Shown: in pieces, positions 25,659 to 34,732 of the stretch
Layout: each line of letters starts with the position of its first letter
How positions within the stretch are numbered: the stretch's first letter is position 1
Source: an uncultured Lachnospiraceae bacterium
GTDB taxonomy: Bacteria; Bacillota; Clostridia; Lachnospirales; Lachnospiraceae
DNA: 59,438 nt
NCBI GenBank assembly: GCA_910588405.1
Contig: CAJUPT010000013.1
Span: forward strand, 1-59,438
Reading direction: 5' to 3'
The notes under the pieces: generated by a model
Seen by the model: the letters and a program-made list of their open reading frames with translations, nothing else
Databases searched by the model: none
What the model was told of the DNA's origin: nothing
Program-made: the position numbers and the translations under genes

Positions 25659-27056
25659 TCATACGCCGTTTTTCACCAGCTCCTGAAACGCCTCTCCCCG
25701 CTCCTCGAAATTTTTAAAAATGCCGTAGCTGGCCGCCGCCGGAGAAAGGACGCAGCTTCTTCCCGGACGGGTTTTTTCCGCCGCCAGCTTTACCGCGTCT
25801 TCCAGGTGCTCCGTCAGATACAGCCGCCCGGGATTCGGAAAATCCTGATAATCTGCCCGGATCTCCTGATCGATCCGCCTGCCGGTGGCCTCCATCAGAA
25901 TCACATGCAGCTTTGGATACCGGTACAGCGCCCGGATCAGTTCCTCATAATCGATTCCTCTGTCCATGCCGCCGATCAGAATCGTGTCTGCGTCCTCCAC
26001 GCTGTGAAGGGCCTGGATGGCGGTATCGCAAATCGTGGAGATAGAATCGTCATAATATTTAATCCCGCCGAAGCAGCCCACATACTGCAGCCGATGCGGC
26101 AGGGGCTCATAGGTACATAAAGCCCGGGTAAAATCCTGATCGGAAATTCCCTGCTTACGGCAGACAGCGTAAGCGATACCGATGTCAAAGCAGTTGTGCT
26201 CTCCCACCAGCCTGGTCTGTTCCAGGGGAATCCGGTAGATACCGCTGTCATAAAATATTGTCTTATGCCATATTTTTATGGCATTTTCTCCGCTGGCATC
26301 ATCTCCGGCAGGTTTCTTATCAAACCACATCCCGTACACCGGAATCAGCTTCCCGCAGGCTTCTCCCGCCGCCGGAAGATCTTCGCTGTTGCAGAAAAAA
26401 ACATCTTCGGGCCGCTGGTGGAGATAAACCTGCTTCTTTGACGCCACATATTTTTCCATGGACCCGTAATGGTCCAGATGCTCCTCATGGATATTGGTCA
26501 GAATCGCCGTCCGGGGAGACACCGTCATATATTCCAGCTGATGACAGGACAGCTCGCAGACCACCAGCGTATCCTCGTTCATCTGTCCGGCCACATCAAA
26601 TACCGGAATCCCGATATTGCCCGCCAGCAGACAGGGGAATCCGTTTTCCTTTAATATATGAAACAGCAGGGTCGTGGTGGTGCTTTTTCCCTTGGTTCCG
26701 GTAATGCCGATGATCTGATCCCGGTAACGGCTGAAAAACTCCTGTGTCTGGGAAGTGAGATACAAAGAGATATCCCCCAGCCTTTTTCTCAAGGCTTCCT
26801 CAACCCCTTTGTCCAGCACCACGCCCGGGCTTTTGAATATCAGATCAAAATCCGCAGCCGCTTTCTGGTGGTCCGCCCCGGCAAACCATGGAATCTCCGG
26901 CTCCAGAGAGGAATCCCTGGGACTCTGGTCAGCCACCGCCAGACCGGCATACCCTCCCGCTGCTTTAAGCGCCTGATACGTGGATCTTCCCTCCCGGCCA
27001 AAGCCCAGAATCAATACCCTTTTACCGACGATACGATTTCTCAACGTCTGAATCAC
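25659..27056 (-). CDS. murD: UDP-N-acetylmuramoyl-L-alanine--glutamate ligase (MurD or MurD2)
   Basis: A Mur ligase of 465 residues that adds glutamate to UDP-MurNAc-L-Ala during peptidoglycan synthesis. The N-terminal Rossmann part has VLILGFGREGRSTY, the ATP-binding loop is GTKGKST (120-126), and the central domain shows the family YMTVSPRTAILTNIHEEHLDHYGS. The start is GTG with AGGAA 7 nt upstream. It is the second gene of a two-gene unit behind a MurL-type epimerase gene. That pairing suggests it may be the MurD2 variant that uses L-glutamate, to be epimerised afterwards; residues deciding the D/L preference cannot be read off by eye. Confidence 0.88.
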   Translation of the reverse strand: MIQTLRNRIVGKRVLILGFGREGRSTYQALKAAGGYAGLAVADQSPRDSSLEPEIPWFAGADHQKAAADFDLIFKSPGVVLDKGVEEALRKRLGDISLYLTSQTQEFFSRYRDQIIGITGTKGKSTTTTLLFHILKENGFPCLLAGNIGIPVFDVAGQMNEDTLVVCELSCHQLEYMTVSPRTAILTNIHEEHLDHYGSMEKYVASKKQVYLHQRPEDVFFCNSEDLPAAGEACGKLIPVYGMWFDKKPAGDDASGENAIKIWHKTIFYDSGIYRIPLEQTRLVGEHNCFDIGIAYAVCRKQGISDQDFTRALCTYEPLPHRLQYVGCFGGIKYYDDSISTICDTAIQALHSVEDADTILIGGMDRGIDYEELIRALYRYPKLHVILMEATGRRIDQEIRADYQDFPNPGRLYLTEHLEDAVKLAAEKTRPGRSCVLSPAAASYGIFKNFEERGEAFQELVKNGV

Positions 27057-27164
27057 AATCTTTTTCCTCGCTTCCCCTGCTTTTCCTAACCGTATTTTTC
27101 AGTCATTTGTAAAAATCCGGCCAAATGCGTCTTTCCCATATTTCCCGATCATGCCGCCATCCGC

Positions 27165-28616
27165 TTACAGACACTCCCGGCGCAATACCTTCTCAAATTC
27201 CTCCGGCAGCAGATTCTCGTTATCATAATAGGTAAAATACCCGTGATCTCTGCGGGCATGGACCTCATACAGACTGCTCTGCCTGTAATAGCGAAGCAGG
27301 GCAGGCAGTTCCTCCCCATCCCGCTCCATTCGCCCGATGGTCATGACAATGGCCGCATTGATCTCACTCCTGCTGCCCACGCACTCAAAGGGCTTTTCCT
27401 CCTGTATTCCCACCAGCTGCTCCAGCGTACCGGTCAGCGACGAATCATTCAGCATATCCGCGCCGAACATCTGCCGTAATTCCTCCTGAGACAGAAAAGG
27501 CGAAAGAATCAGATACACAAACAGGCACTTGGGACAATGGCCGCACCACACATCCTGCTTGCTGCCCACATTGCAGCTTCTGAATACCGGATGATACTGT
27601 TTTAATTTCGCGAAATACCGGGCGATCTGAAATTCGCTCAAAGGCCGCAGCAGACTGAAATAGTATACACCGCTGTGCAGATAGTTCCGTTCATAGCTGT
27701 TAAAGTCCGCCTCAAACTGAAAGCTTTTGGAATACTGGTGGTTCACCGTGCTGCCTGGCACCGTGCTCTCATTGGCGCTGGATTCGTTGGACAGAACCAC
27801 ATATTTTAACCGGTACAGATAGGCGGCCGCCACGGCGGAAAAGGCCACAATCGCGGAGAAAGGCGTGTGGCCGTTCAGATATCCCTCCCGGTTCAGACAC
27901 AGCATATTCTGATCCAGCGTCCGGGAAACCATGGCCTGCCGGTCCGGTCCGTATCCCCCGGCCCGGCTGCAGCTGACCGTAGCCCCTCTCGGGTTGATCA
28001 CGTAAACCATGGAATCCATCCCGGCCTTTTTCACCAGCTCCATAGTCACCACCGAATCCTTGCCGCCGCCCACAGGGATCAGACAACCGTTAAGAGGCGG
28101 CAGCGTTTCCGCTTCATGCCGGGAAGCTCCACCTGCTGATAACTCTGATTGAAGTGCTCTGTCTTCCTTCCTTTCACACGCTGTCTCAGAAAACCCGGAC
28201 ATCCGGCACCGGATCTCCATAAACGTCTCCGGATCTGCCTCCTGTATCCGATTGGTGTAGAAAAATTCGCCGAGGCCGTTGTAATACAGATTTTTCCACC
28301 AGACAATCTGCTCCCGGTCCAGACGCCCCGCTTCCACCCATACCGTGGGCGGGCAGCAGATCTTCCAGTAGCTTATAAGCTCCACCATTCCCAGGGAAAA
28401 AATCAGATTCCGGAACACGGGGTCCTCCCGAACGCCCCGTAATCCCCCACATACGGAAGGATTCTTTGGAAACTTCCATTCCGGCGCAAAGGCCGACAAT
28501 CCGGGTATCCGAAATCGATACCGGACCTGAATTTCTTCTTCTGTTTCTTCTATTTCATAGTCTTCATAGATAAACGCAGGCCATTTCTCCCGCAGTTCCA
28601 TATATTGTGACATCAT
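27165..28616 (-). CDS. murL: MurL-type UDP-MurNAc-L-Ala-L-Glu epimerase (ATP-PPase-like)
   Basis: This 483-residue protein has an ATP-pyrophosphatase-like motif PVGGGKDSVVTMEL (GGGKDS at 183-188) in its central domain, followed by YVINPRGATVSCSRAGG. Further on come SNESSANESTVPG and CNVGSKQDVWCGHCPKCLF. I recognise it as the MurL type first described in Xanthomonas, which epimerises the terminal L-Glu of UDP-MurNAc-L-Ala-L-Glu to D-Glu using ATP. Lying directly upstream of a murD gene strongly supports this. Two ATG codons in a row (28616, 28613) follow AAGGA; the second has better spacing. Older annotations would call it hypothetical or an endonuclease-like protein. Confidence 0.78.
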   Translation of the reverse strand: MMSQYMELREKWPAFIYEDYEIEETEEEIQVRYRFRIPGLSAFAPEWKFPKNPSVCGGLRGVREDPVFRNLIFSLGMVELISYWKICCPPTVWVEAGRLDREQIVWWKNLYYNGLGEFFYTNRIQEADPETFMEIRCRMSGFSETACERKEDRALQSELSAGGASRHEAETLPPLNGCLIPVGGGKDSVVTMELVKKAGMDSMVYVINPRGATVSCSRAGGYGPDRQAMVSRTLDQNMLCLNREGYLNGHTPFSAIVAFSAVAAAYLYRLKYVVLSNESSANESTVPGSTVNHQYSKSFQFEADFNSYERNYLHSGVYYFSLLRPLSEFQIARYFAKLKQYHPVFRSCNVGSKQDVWCGHCPKCLFVYLILSPFLSQEELRQMFGADMLNDSSLTGTLEQLVGIQEEKPFECVGSRSEINAAIVMTIGRMERDGEELPALLRYYRQSSLYEVHARRDHGYFTYYDNENLLPEEFEKVLRRECL

Positions 28617-28718
28617 GTTCCTTCTCTTTCCGATTGCTTTTTCATCGTATCCATCCGTCAGCTGCCATATGTATTACACTGCAATATCCGTCGTTCCATA
28701 TACATATCACTGAAACTC

Positions 28719-28747
28719 ATTATAGTAGATGGACAACATTTTTTCAA
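28719..28747 (-). promoter_or_regulatory. Promoter of the murL-murD unit
   Basis: Minus strand TTGAAA (28747-28742), a 17-nt spacer and a perfect TATAAT (28724-28719), about 100 nt upstream of murL. Confidence 0.7.
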
Positions 28748-28753
28748 GGCCGT

Positions 28754-30532
28754 TTATGCAGCCAGCTTTTCTGCCTTTCCGGTCATCGAGGCGGCGTCGC
28801 TGACCCAGGTTCCGGCGGCCGGAGTCTCGTTTTCGGCTGACGACGTTCCTTCGCCCACCCCTTCTGTCCGGCTCTCTCCGGTTCCGGTTTCTGTCTGCGC
28901 GCCGCTTCTTCCGCCGCTCTGGCCGTCCGCCGCCGTCTCATCGTCATGCCCCTGTTCCGTATCCGGCGCCGTTCCGCCTCCTTTTAGTACAAAGGCTTCA
29001 AACAGCTTCCCCAGATAATCCGAATACTTCGCCGCCTCCACCTCATTCGCCGTCAGTACGTCCACGGAGCCGATCTCCCTTCCGTCTAACGTATACACCA
29101 GTTTACCGGCATACTGCCCCATAGTTACAGGCGCTTCCAGGGATTCCTCCAATTGCAGGCTCCGTTCCACCTGATCCAGTTTCTCCCCGGTGGTGCTCAG
29201 ATAAGAAAATTCCTTTTCGTAAACCACCTCCACACTGTCCTCCTGACCGTTCACCACAGGAACAGCGGGCAGCTCCTCCCGCTTCGAGTCGTCATCCTGA
29301 TACAGCGAACAGTTGGCATATCCGTAATTCAGCATGGTCTGGGCCTGGGAAAAACGAATCTTATAATCCGGCGCGGCCATGACCACCGCGATCAGCTTGA
29401 TTCCGTCCTTTTCTGCCGTAGCAGACAGACAATACTTTGCCAGGGAAGTAGAACCGGTTTTCAGGCCGGTCACTGTAAAGGTATTGCTCATTTTCAGCAG
29501 CTTATTGGTATTGGCCAGGCCAAATTCCGTGGTGCCCTGTTTCGTGACATGGGTGATATTTTCCATCCAGATCGTGGAATACTGGCTGATCTGGGGATAT
29601 TTCGTGATCAGCTCCCGGCTCATAATCGCCACGTCTCTGGCCGAGGTCAGATGGGTAGCCGATTCCGTCAGGCCGCAGCAGTCCTCAAAATGGGTGTTGG
29701 TCATATTCAGGGAGGCGGCTCTGGCGTTCATCATCTTGACAAATTCCGCCTCGCTGCCTGCCAGATGCTCCGCCATGGTTACGCTGGCATCATTGCCGCT
29801 GGCCACCACAATACATTTGATCAGTGTTTCCACCGTCTGCTTTTCGCCCTCCTCCAGAAATACCTGAGAGCCGCCCATGGATTTCGCGTAAGCGCTGGTA
29901 GTCACCTCGTCGTCCAGACGGATTTTCCCTGCGTCCAGGGCGTCGAAAATCAGGATCAGCGTCATAATCTTGGTAATGCTGGCGGGACGCAGCTGTTTGT
30001 CACAGTCTTTTTCATAGATAATGGTTCCTGTGGACGCCTCCATCAAAATTGCCGATTCTGCCGTCACGCCGAGATCTACCTGATCCGCGGACGGCGTACC
30101 GGTCTGTCCTGCGGCATCTGTCTGACCGTTTGTGCCCGCCGGATCAGTACCGGCAGACGGATTCTCAGCCTCCGGCTGATTTCCGGCAGAAGGCTGCCCT
30201 GCAGCTTCCCGCTGGCTCTGCCCATTCGTCTGATCCTGCGCTCCGGACTGGCTCTGTGCATTCGTCTGATCCTGCGCCCCGGACAGATCCTGTCCACCGG
30301 ACTGGTTCTGCACTTCCTGCTGGTTTTGTGCCTCCGGCTGCCCGGAAGAGTTCACCTGGCTGACCGCCTCTGCCTGACCGGACTCTCCTGCCCCCGACCG
30401 GACCTCCTGCGCGTCCCCGGCCCCCTCAAACCAGATTTTCCCCGCCGCTTTCGCTTCCCGGGCATTTACCGGCATCAGAACGCCCTGTATCAAAACCACA
30501 GTCAGACACAGGACTGACAATAATTTTCTCAT
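28754..30532 (-). CDS. dacF: D-alanyl-D-alanine carboxypeptidase with long Gln/Asn-rich linker
   Basis: A secreted penicillin-binding protein that trims the terminal D-Ala of peptidoglycan stems. From the ATG at 30532 it begins with a signal peptide (MRKLLSVLCLTVVLIQGVLM). About 120 residues of low-complexity sequence rich in Q, N, G, S and A follow, with repeats such as SGAQDQTNAQSQ. Then comes the S11 peptidase domain with ASITK (catalytic Ser185), SGNDASV, and KTGSTSLAK. A PBP5-type C-terminal beta domain and a further low-complexity tail complete it. The tail ends without a clear amphipathic anchor. An ATG 12 nt earlier (30544) is possible, but GGGGG sits before the chosen one. Confidence 0.9.
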   Translation of the reverse strand: MRKLLSVLCLTVVLIQGVLMPVNAREAKAAGKIWFEGAGDAQEVRSGAGESGQAEAVSQVNSSGQPEAQNQQEVQNQSGGQDLSGAQDQTNAQSQSGAQDQTNGQSQREAAGQPSAGNQPEAENPSAGTDPAGTNGQTDAAGQTGTPSADQVDLGVTAESAILMEASTGTIIYEKDCDKQLRPASITKIMTLILIFDALDAGKIRLDDEVTTSAYAKSMGGSQVFLEEGEKQTVETLIKCIVVASGNDASVTMAEHLAGSEAEFVKMMNARAASLNMTNTHFEDCCGLTESATHLTSARDVAIMSRELITKYPQISQYSTIWMENITHVTKQGTTEFGLANTNKLLKMSNTFTVTGLKTGSTSLAKYCLSATAEKDGIKLIAVVMAAPDYKIRFSQAQTMLNYGYANCSLYQDDDSKREELPAVPVVNGQEDSVEVVYEKEFSYLSTTGEKLDQVERSLQLEESLEAPVTMGQYAGKLVYTLDGREIGSVDVLTANEVEAAKYSDYLGKLFEAFVLKGGGTAPDTEQGHDDETAADGQSGGRSGAQTETGTGESRTEGVGEGTSSAENETPAAGTWVSDAASMTGKAEKLAA

Positions 30533-30613
30533 AGATTCCCCCATAAATTGTCCGTTGTTTCATTCTAAGCGGCAGACAGGCAAAATATTCCCGTTTTCAC
30601 ATAAATCCGTCTG

Positions 30614-30737
30614 TACAAACCGAAAAAAATATGATATGAATATGAACGTGGCCTTTCAGAGCCTCATGGTTCCGAGAGCCTTTGCAGATCTATTCATATC
30701 ACAAAGATTTTTTTCGGATGCGGTATATCGGTTTGTA
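30614..30737. repeat. Long interrupted inverted repeat between divergent genes
   Basis: Three blocks pair across the region: TACAAACCG (614-622) with CGGTTTGTA (729-737), CCGAAAAAAAT (620-630) with 707-717, and GATATGAATA (633-642) with 691-700, offsets from 30000. The CCG of the left arm is used by two right-arm blocks, as if an 11-nt insertion had split that arm. It lies between the carboxypeptidase and MATE genes, and the TATAGT at 30736-30741 could serve as a -10 for the latter. Confidence 0.5.
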
Positions 30738-30781
30738 TAGTATGCCGCAGATACATTCAGATAAAAAGGACGGGACAGACT

Positions 30782-32149
30782 GTGGAAAATCAAATGACAT
30801 TAAAGACAAACCAGATTACCGAGGGCGTAATCTGGAAACAGCTTTTATTATTCTTTTTCCCTATTTTACTGGGAACCTTTTTTCAGCAGCTTTACAATAC
30901 GGCAGACTCCGTTATCGTGGGCAAATATCTTGGCACCCAGGCGCTGGCGGCGGTGGGCGGTTCTGCAGAGCTTCTGGTCAAGCTGGTGATCGGATTTTTT
31001 ATCGGTATTTCTTCCGGGGCCGGCGTCATTATCTCCCAGTATTACGGCGCAAGAAAGATGGAGGGTACAAGACAGGCTGTCGGCACCGCTTTACTGGTGG
31101 CGGTTATCGGCGGCGCGCTGTTTACCCTGATCGGCATCGCCGCCGCTCCCTGGGCTTTACGGATTATGGGAACGCCGGGGGAAATTATCGGCCAGTCCCT
31201 CATCTATATGCGGGTCTACTTTGCCGGCATGATCCCTGTTCTGGTTTACAATATGGGCGCCGGCATTTTCCGGGCGGCGGGCAATTCCAGGATGCCCATG
31301 TATCTGCTGATTATCTGTTGCCTGCTGAACATTGCCCTTGACATCCTGTTCGTACCGGTGCTTCGCTGGGGCGTGTTCGGCGCGGCTCTGGCCACCACCC
31401 TGTCCCAGACAGTCAGCGCGGCGCTGGTGATCACGGCATTATTCAGAACAACGGAGGAATACCGAATGGACCTCCGGCAGCTTCATTTCTCCGGAAAGCT
31501 GCTGAAAAGCATCCTCTGGGTCGGCATTCCCGTAGGTCTTCAGTCAGTGATGTATAACTTCGCCAACGTGCTTCTACAGACCAACGTCAACGAGCTGGGC
31601 ACCGCCACCATCGCGGCCTGGACCGTATTCGGGAAGATCGACGGCATTTTCTGGATGATTCAGAATTCTCTTGGCATCGCCATCACCACATTTGTAGGAC
31701 AAAATTATGGAGCCGGAAAATATGAGCGGGTGAAAAAAAGCGTTCGGGTCTGTCTGGGAATTTCTTTTGGCATCACTCTGGTCAGCAGCTTCCTGCTCAT
31801 TACATTCAGCCAGCCCCTCTACTGCTTTTTTGTGGAGGACAGCCAGGTAATTGAGACCGGCGTGTTTATGATGCGCTTTATGGTGCCATCCTATATTACA
31901 TACATCTGCATTGAAATTCTTTCCGGGGCCATCCGGGGAACCGGCGAGACGGTAAAACCGCTAATCATTACCTTTGTGGGCATCTGTGTGTTCCGGGTAC
32001 TGTGGATCACCGCCATATTGCCTCTCCATAAAGGGCTGCGGGCGATTATCCTGACCTATCCCACCAGCTGGATTCTGACTACGGTTATGTATGTGATTTA
32101 TTACAACAAAGGGAAGTGGCGCAGACGCATGGACGAAAAACGGCTTTAG
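30782..32149 (+). CDS. MATE-family multidrug/polysaccharide-type exporter
   Basis: A 455-residue integral membrane protein with about twelve helices and the MATE family pattern: FFPILLGTFFQQLYNTADS near the start and a second, related half around IPVGLQSVMYNFANVLLQT. MATE proteins export drugs or metabolites against Na+ or H+. The start is GTG at 30782 or ATG at 30794; ribosome sites for both are mediocre. It is followed 57 nt later by the first of the three large glycosyltransferases on the same strand, so the two may be co-transcribed. The substrate cannot be told from the sequence. Confidence 0.88.
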   Translation: MENQMTLKTNQITEGVIWKQLLLFFFPILLGTFFQQLYNTADSVIVGKYLGTQALAAVGGSAELLVKLVIGFFIGISSGAGVIISQYYGARKMEGTRQAVGTALLVAVIGGALFTLIGIAAAPWALRIMGTPGEIIGQSLIYMRVYFAGMIPVLVYNMGAGIFRAAGNSRMPMYLLIICCLLNIALDILFVPVLRWGVFGAALATTLSQTVSAALVITALFRTTEEYRMDLRQLHFSGKLLKSILWVGIPVGLQSVMYNFANVLLQTNVNELGTATIAAWTVFGKIDGIFWMIQNSLGIAITTFVGQNYGAGKYERVKKSVRVCLGISFGITLVSSFLLITFSQPLYCFFVEDSQVIETGVFMMRFMVPSYITYICIEILSGAIRGTGETVKPLIITFVGICVFRVLWITAILPLHKGLRAIILTYPTSWILTTVMYVIYYNKGKWRRRMDEKRL

Positions 32150-32206
32150 CCTGCGGGCGGTATCAGCAGTTCATTCAAACTTTCATAAGAAGGACAGGTA
32201 GCTTTC

Positions 32207-34711
32207 ATGAAACACAATCCGGCACGTATCGCCGCTTTATTCTTATTTATACTGTTTTTATTCTACGGTTTCAAGGCTTACAATGACTACGGCCTTTCCT
32301 GGGACGAACCCATCGAGCGCGAAAGCAGTCTGGTGACCTGGAAATACCTCCATCCGGAGGACGGCACGCTGGTAACGGACTCGGTTAATTTTAATATGCT
32401 CCCGGAGCTTCACGATTATCATTACCGCTATTACGGCACGGCGGCACAGCTTCCTCTGGTACTGGCGGAAAGCCTGACGGATTTTACCATGAGCCTTCAC
32501 GATGTCTATCTGATGAGACATCTGTATGTTTTCCTGCTGTTTTTCTGCGCCGCTTTCTGTTTTTACCGGCTGTGCCGCTGCCTGACAAAAAATGACTGGC
32601 TGGCTTTTATGGGCGTACTTTTTTTCATCCTGACGCCCAGAATTCTGGCGGATTCCTTTTATAATATCAAAGACTCTCTGACGCTGTCTCTGTACCTGAT
32701 CGCCGCCTGGCGGGGCGTCTGCTTTATTGAAAAGCCCACTGCTAAAAATATTCTGCTCCTGTCCTTTTTCGGAGCTCTGTGTACCAATGCCCGGATCGTA
32801 GGAGCCATTATACCGGTATGTTGTTTTACCGCGGCTTTCTTAAAAAGCATGGCCGACCATACCTGGAAACGGCAGCTGAGCATTCTGTCTGTCACCGACC
32901 TGCTGTCTCTGGGATTTTATATCCTGCTGTCGCCGGTCACCTGGCATAATCCCATAGGGGAGATGATCAATACCGTCAAAACCTTTTCCAGCTACGGCGG
33001 TTATGAGGGCACTGTGCCTTTCCTGGGACAGACCTACAGGCCGGACCGGCTTCCCTGGTTCTACCTGCCTTTATGGATCTGCATCACCACGCCTCCTGCC
33101 ATTCTGGCGCTGGCTTTTACGGGCTGGCTGTCCCGGCTGTATGCGATAGCGGCATTCATAAAAAATCACTCAAAAAATACCGTCAGCCCCTCCATAAAGG
33201 GTCAGGGCGCCGCCAGACTGTTTTTATTCCTGTCGGCCGCCGTTCCGCTCCTTTACGCTCTGCTTTTAAGACCGTCGCTTTACAACGGATGGAGACATTT
33301 TTATTTTATCTACCCTTTTATCGCGTTAAGCGCGGTAGCCGGACTGAGCTTCTTATGTCAAAAACTAAAACGCTTTGCGATACCTGCCGGCCCTTTTCCT
33401 GCGCCTTTTAACGACCATTCTCATGGCACGGAAAAATTTGCGAAAACGGGAATCCATGCAGGCCAGCTTTTCTTTGCGGCGGTTTTCGGCTGTCTCTGTC
33501 TCACCGGTATCTGGGTCCTGTCCAACCACCCTTATGAATACGCATACTTTAACCTGCTGGCCAGAGGACATATAGAGGACAATTTTGAGAAGGATTACTG
33601 GGCCGTTTCCCAGCGGGACCAGCTGATCTATCTGTGCGGCGCCGTGCCCGAAGGTCCGTTCTCCGTATGGATGAACGACGGCACCCAGTCCTGCCGCTAT
33701 CTGCTGGATACGGCAAGCCAGAACCGGATTCTCGTCACCGACAATGCCGCCCGGGCCGATTACCTGGTTGACCGCCATGTGGGCAATCCGGATAGCTCTT
33801 ATTTTAAACTGGAGCACATGTATCAGCCTCTTCACACGATCACAGTGGACGGCGTGGCGCTGAGCACCGCCTACCGGAGGGTTTACGATCAGACTCTCCA
33901 GAGCTTTCTGATACAGGAACAGGCGGAAGGAACATACACGGCGGGTAATATCGACTGGTACTGCGATATTTCCGGGGCTTCCGATCACCCTCCTTTTTCG
34001 ACAGAGCAGACTGCCATAACCTCCGGCAGCTTCGTCGTCTGGACCGGACAGCTGGCCCAGGCAGTACCCACCGACCTGATTATGGTTTATCCCGATGAGG
34101 AAGGCCCGGTTTCTCCGGAATCCTTACGGGTGGAGGTATCCGAAGACGGAAACCGCTGGACTGCCGCCGACACGGTATCGGGATGGGACTTTCATTTTGA
34201 CAGTATCGACCTGCGCTTTATCCGCGTCACCTGCCCGGATCAGAACAGCGCCCGGCTGGAGGTCTGCGTTTATCAGCAAAGGGACGGCGGACAGACGGAG
34301 ATTCCCGCCGTGATCGAAGGCGTTTCCTCCGACCTGAATCCCGATCAGGTGGTTCTGGCTGTGGACGGCACGGAGCTGACTCACTGGAGTTCCCAGGAAC
34401 CTCAGCGGCCGGGAATGGAATACCGGCTTGTCTTACGCCGAAGCTGCTCTTTGTCCCATGTCACCCTTTCTCTGGGCGACAGCCCCTGGGACCGCCCCGC
34501 AGATATGGAAATCTGGAATTCCCCTGACGGAGAGACCTGGGAACAATTGGATGTCACGACGGAGGATGGAGAAAATTACTTTTTCGCGCCGACAGACTGC
34601 AGGTATCTGAAATTCATCCTGGGTCCCGGCTGCGAAGGAGCCGAAGCAAACTGGAGCATTTATGAGATCAGTCTGTACGGGGAAGCCGGACCGCTGCCCT
34701 GTCTGCCTTAA
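32207..34711 (+). CDS. Membrane GT-C (family 39-like) glycosyltransferase with C-terminal discoidin-like domains, paralogue 1
   Basis: An 834-residue protein with about twelve helices in its first 460 residues, probably moving a sugar from a lipid-phosphate donor onto an outer-surface acceptor. The first outer loop has the acidic GT-C motif SWDEPIERESS. Marks shared with the two paralogues are TPRILADSFYNIKD, LYNGWRHFYFIYP, and NHPYEYAYFN followed by KDYWAVSQ. The C-terminal 250 residues lie outside the membrane and hold one or two F5/8 type C (discoidin-like) domains, the last with VDGTELTHWSSQEPQRPG and ending NWSIYEISLYGE. It follows the MATE gene. Donor and acceptor are unknown. Confidence 0.82.
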   Translation: MKHNPARIAALFLFILFLFYGFKAYNDYGLSWDEPIERESSLVTWKYLHPEDGTLVTDSVNFNMLPELHDYHYRYYGTAAQLPLVLAESLTDFTMSLHDVYLMRHLYVFLLFFCAAFCFYRLCRCLTKNDWLAFMGVLFFILTPRILADSFYNIKDSLTLSLYLIAAWRGVCFIEKPTAKNILLLSFFGALCTNARIVGAIIPVCCFTAAFLKSMADHTWKRQLSILSVTDLLSLGFYILLSPVTWHNPIGEMINTVKTFSSYGGYEGTVPFLGQTYRPDRLPWFYLPLWICITTPPAILALAFTGWLSRLYAIAAFIKNHSKNTVSPSIKGQGAARLFLFLSAAVPLLYALLLRPSLYNGWRHFYFIYPFIALSAVAGLSFLCQKLKRFAIPAGPFPAPFNDHSHGTEKFAKTGIHAGQLFFAAVFGCLCLTGIWVLSNHPYEYAYFNLLARGHIEDNFEKDYWAVSQRDQLIYLCGAVPEGPFSVWMNDGTQSCRYLLDTASQNRILVTDNAARADYLVDRHVGNPDSSYFKLEHMYQPLHTITVDGVALSTAYRRVYDQTLQSFLIQEQAEGTYTAGNIDWYCDISGASDHPPFSTEQTAITSGSFVVWTGQLAQAVPTDLIMVYPDEEGPVSPESLRVEVSEDGNRWTAADTVSGWDFHFDSIDLRFIRVTCPDQNSARLEVCVYQQRDGGQTEIPAVIEGVSSDLNPDQVVLAVDGTELTHWSSQEPQRPGMEYRLVLRRSCSLSHVTLSLGDSPWDRPADMEIWNSPDGETWEQLDVTTEDGENYFFAPTDCRYLKFILGPGCEGAEANWSIYEISLYGEAGPLPCLP

Positions 34712-34732
34712 AAAGATGAAAAATCGGGTCAA

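Noticed and set aside
29153..30517. 454-codon plus-strand frame opposite the carboxypeptidase
   Set aside because: Low-complexity shadow of the catalytic domain and linker on the other strand; no family motif and no ribosome site.
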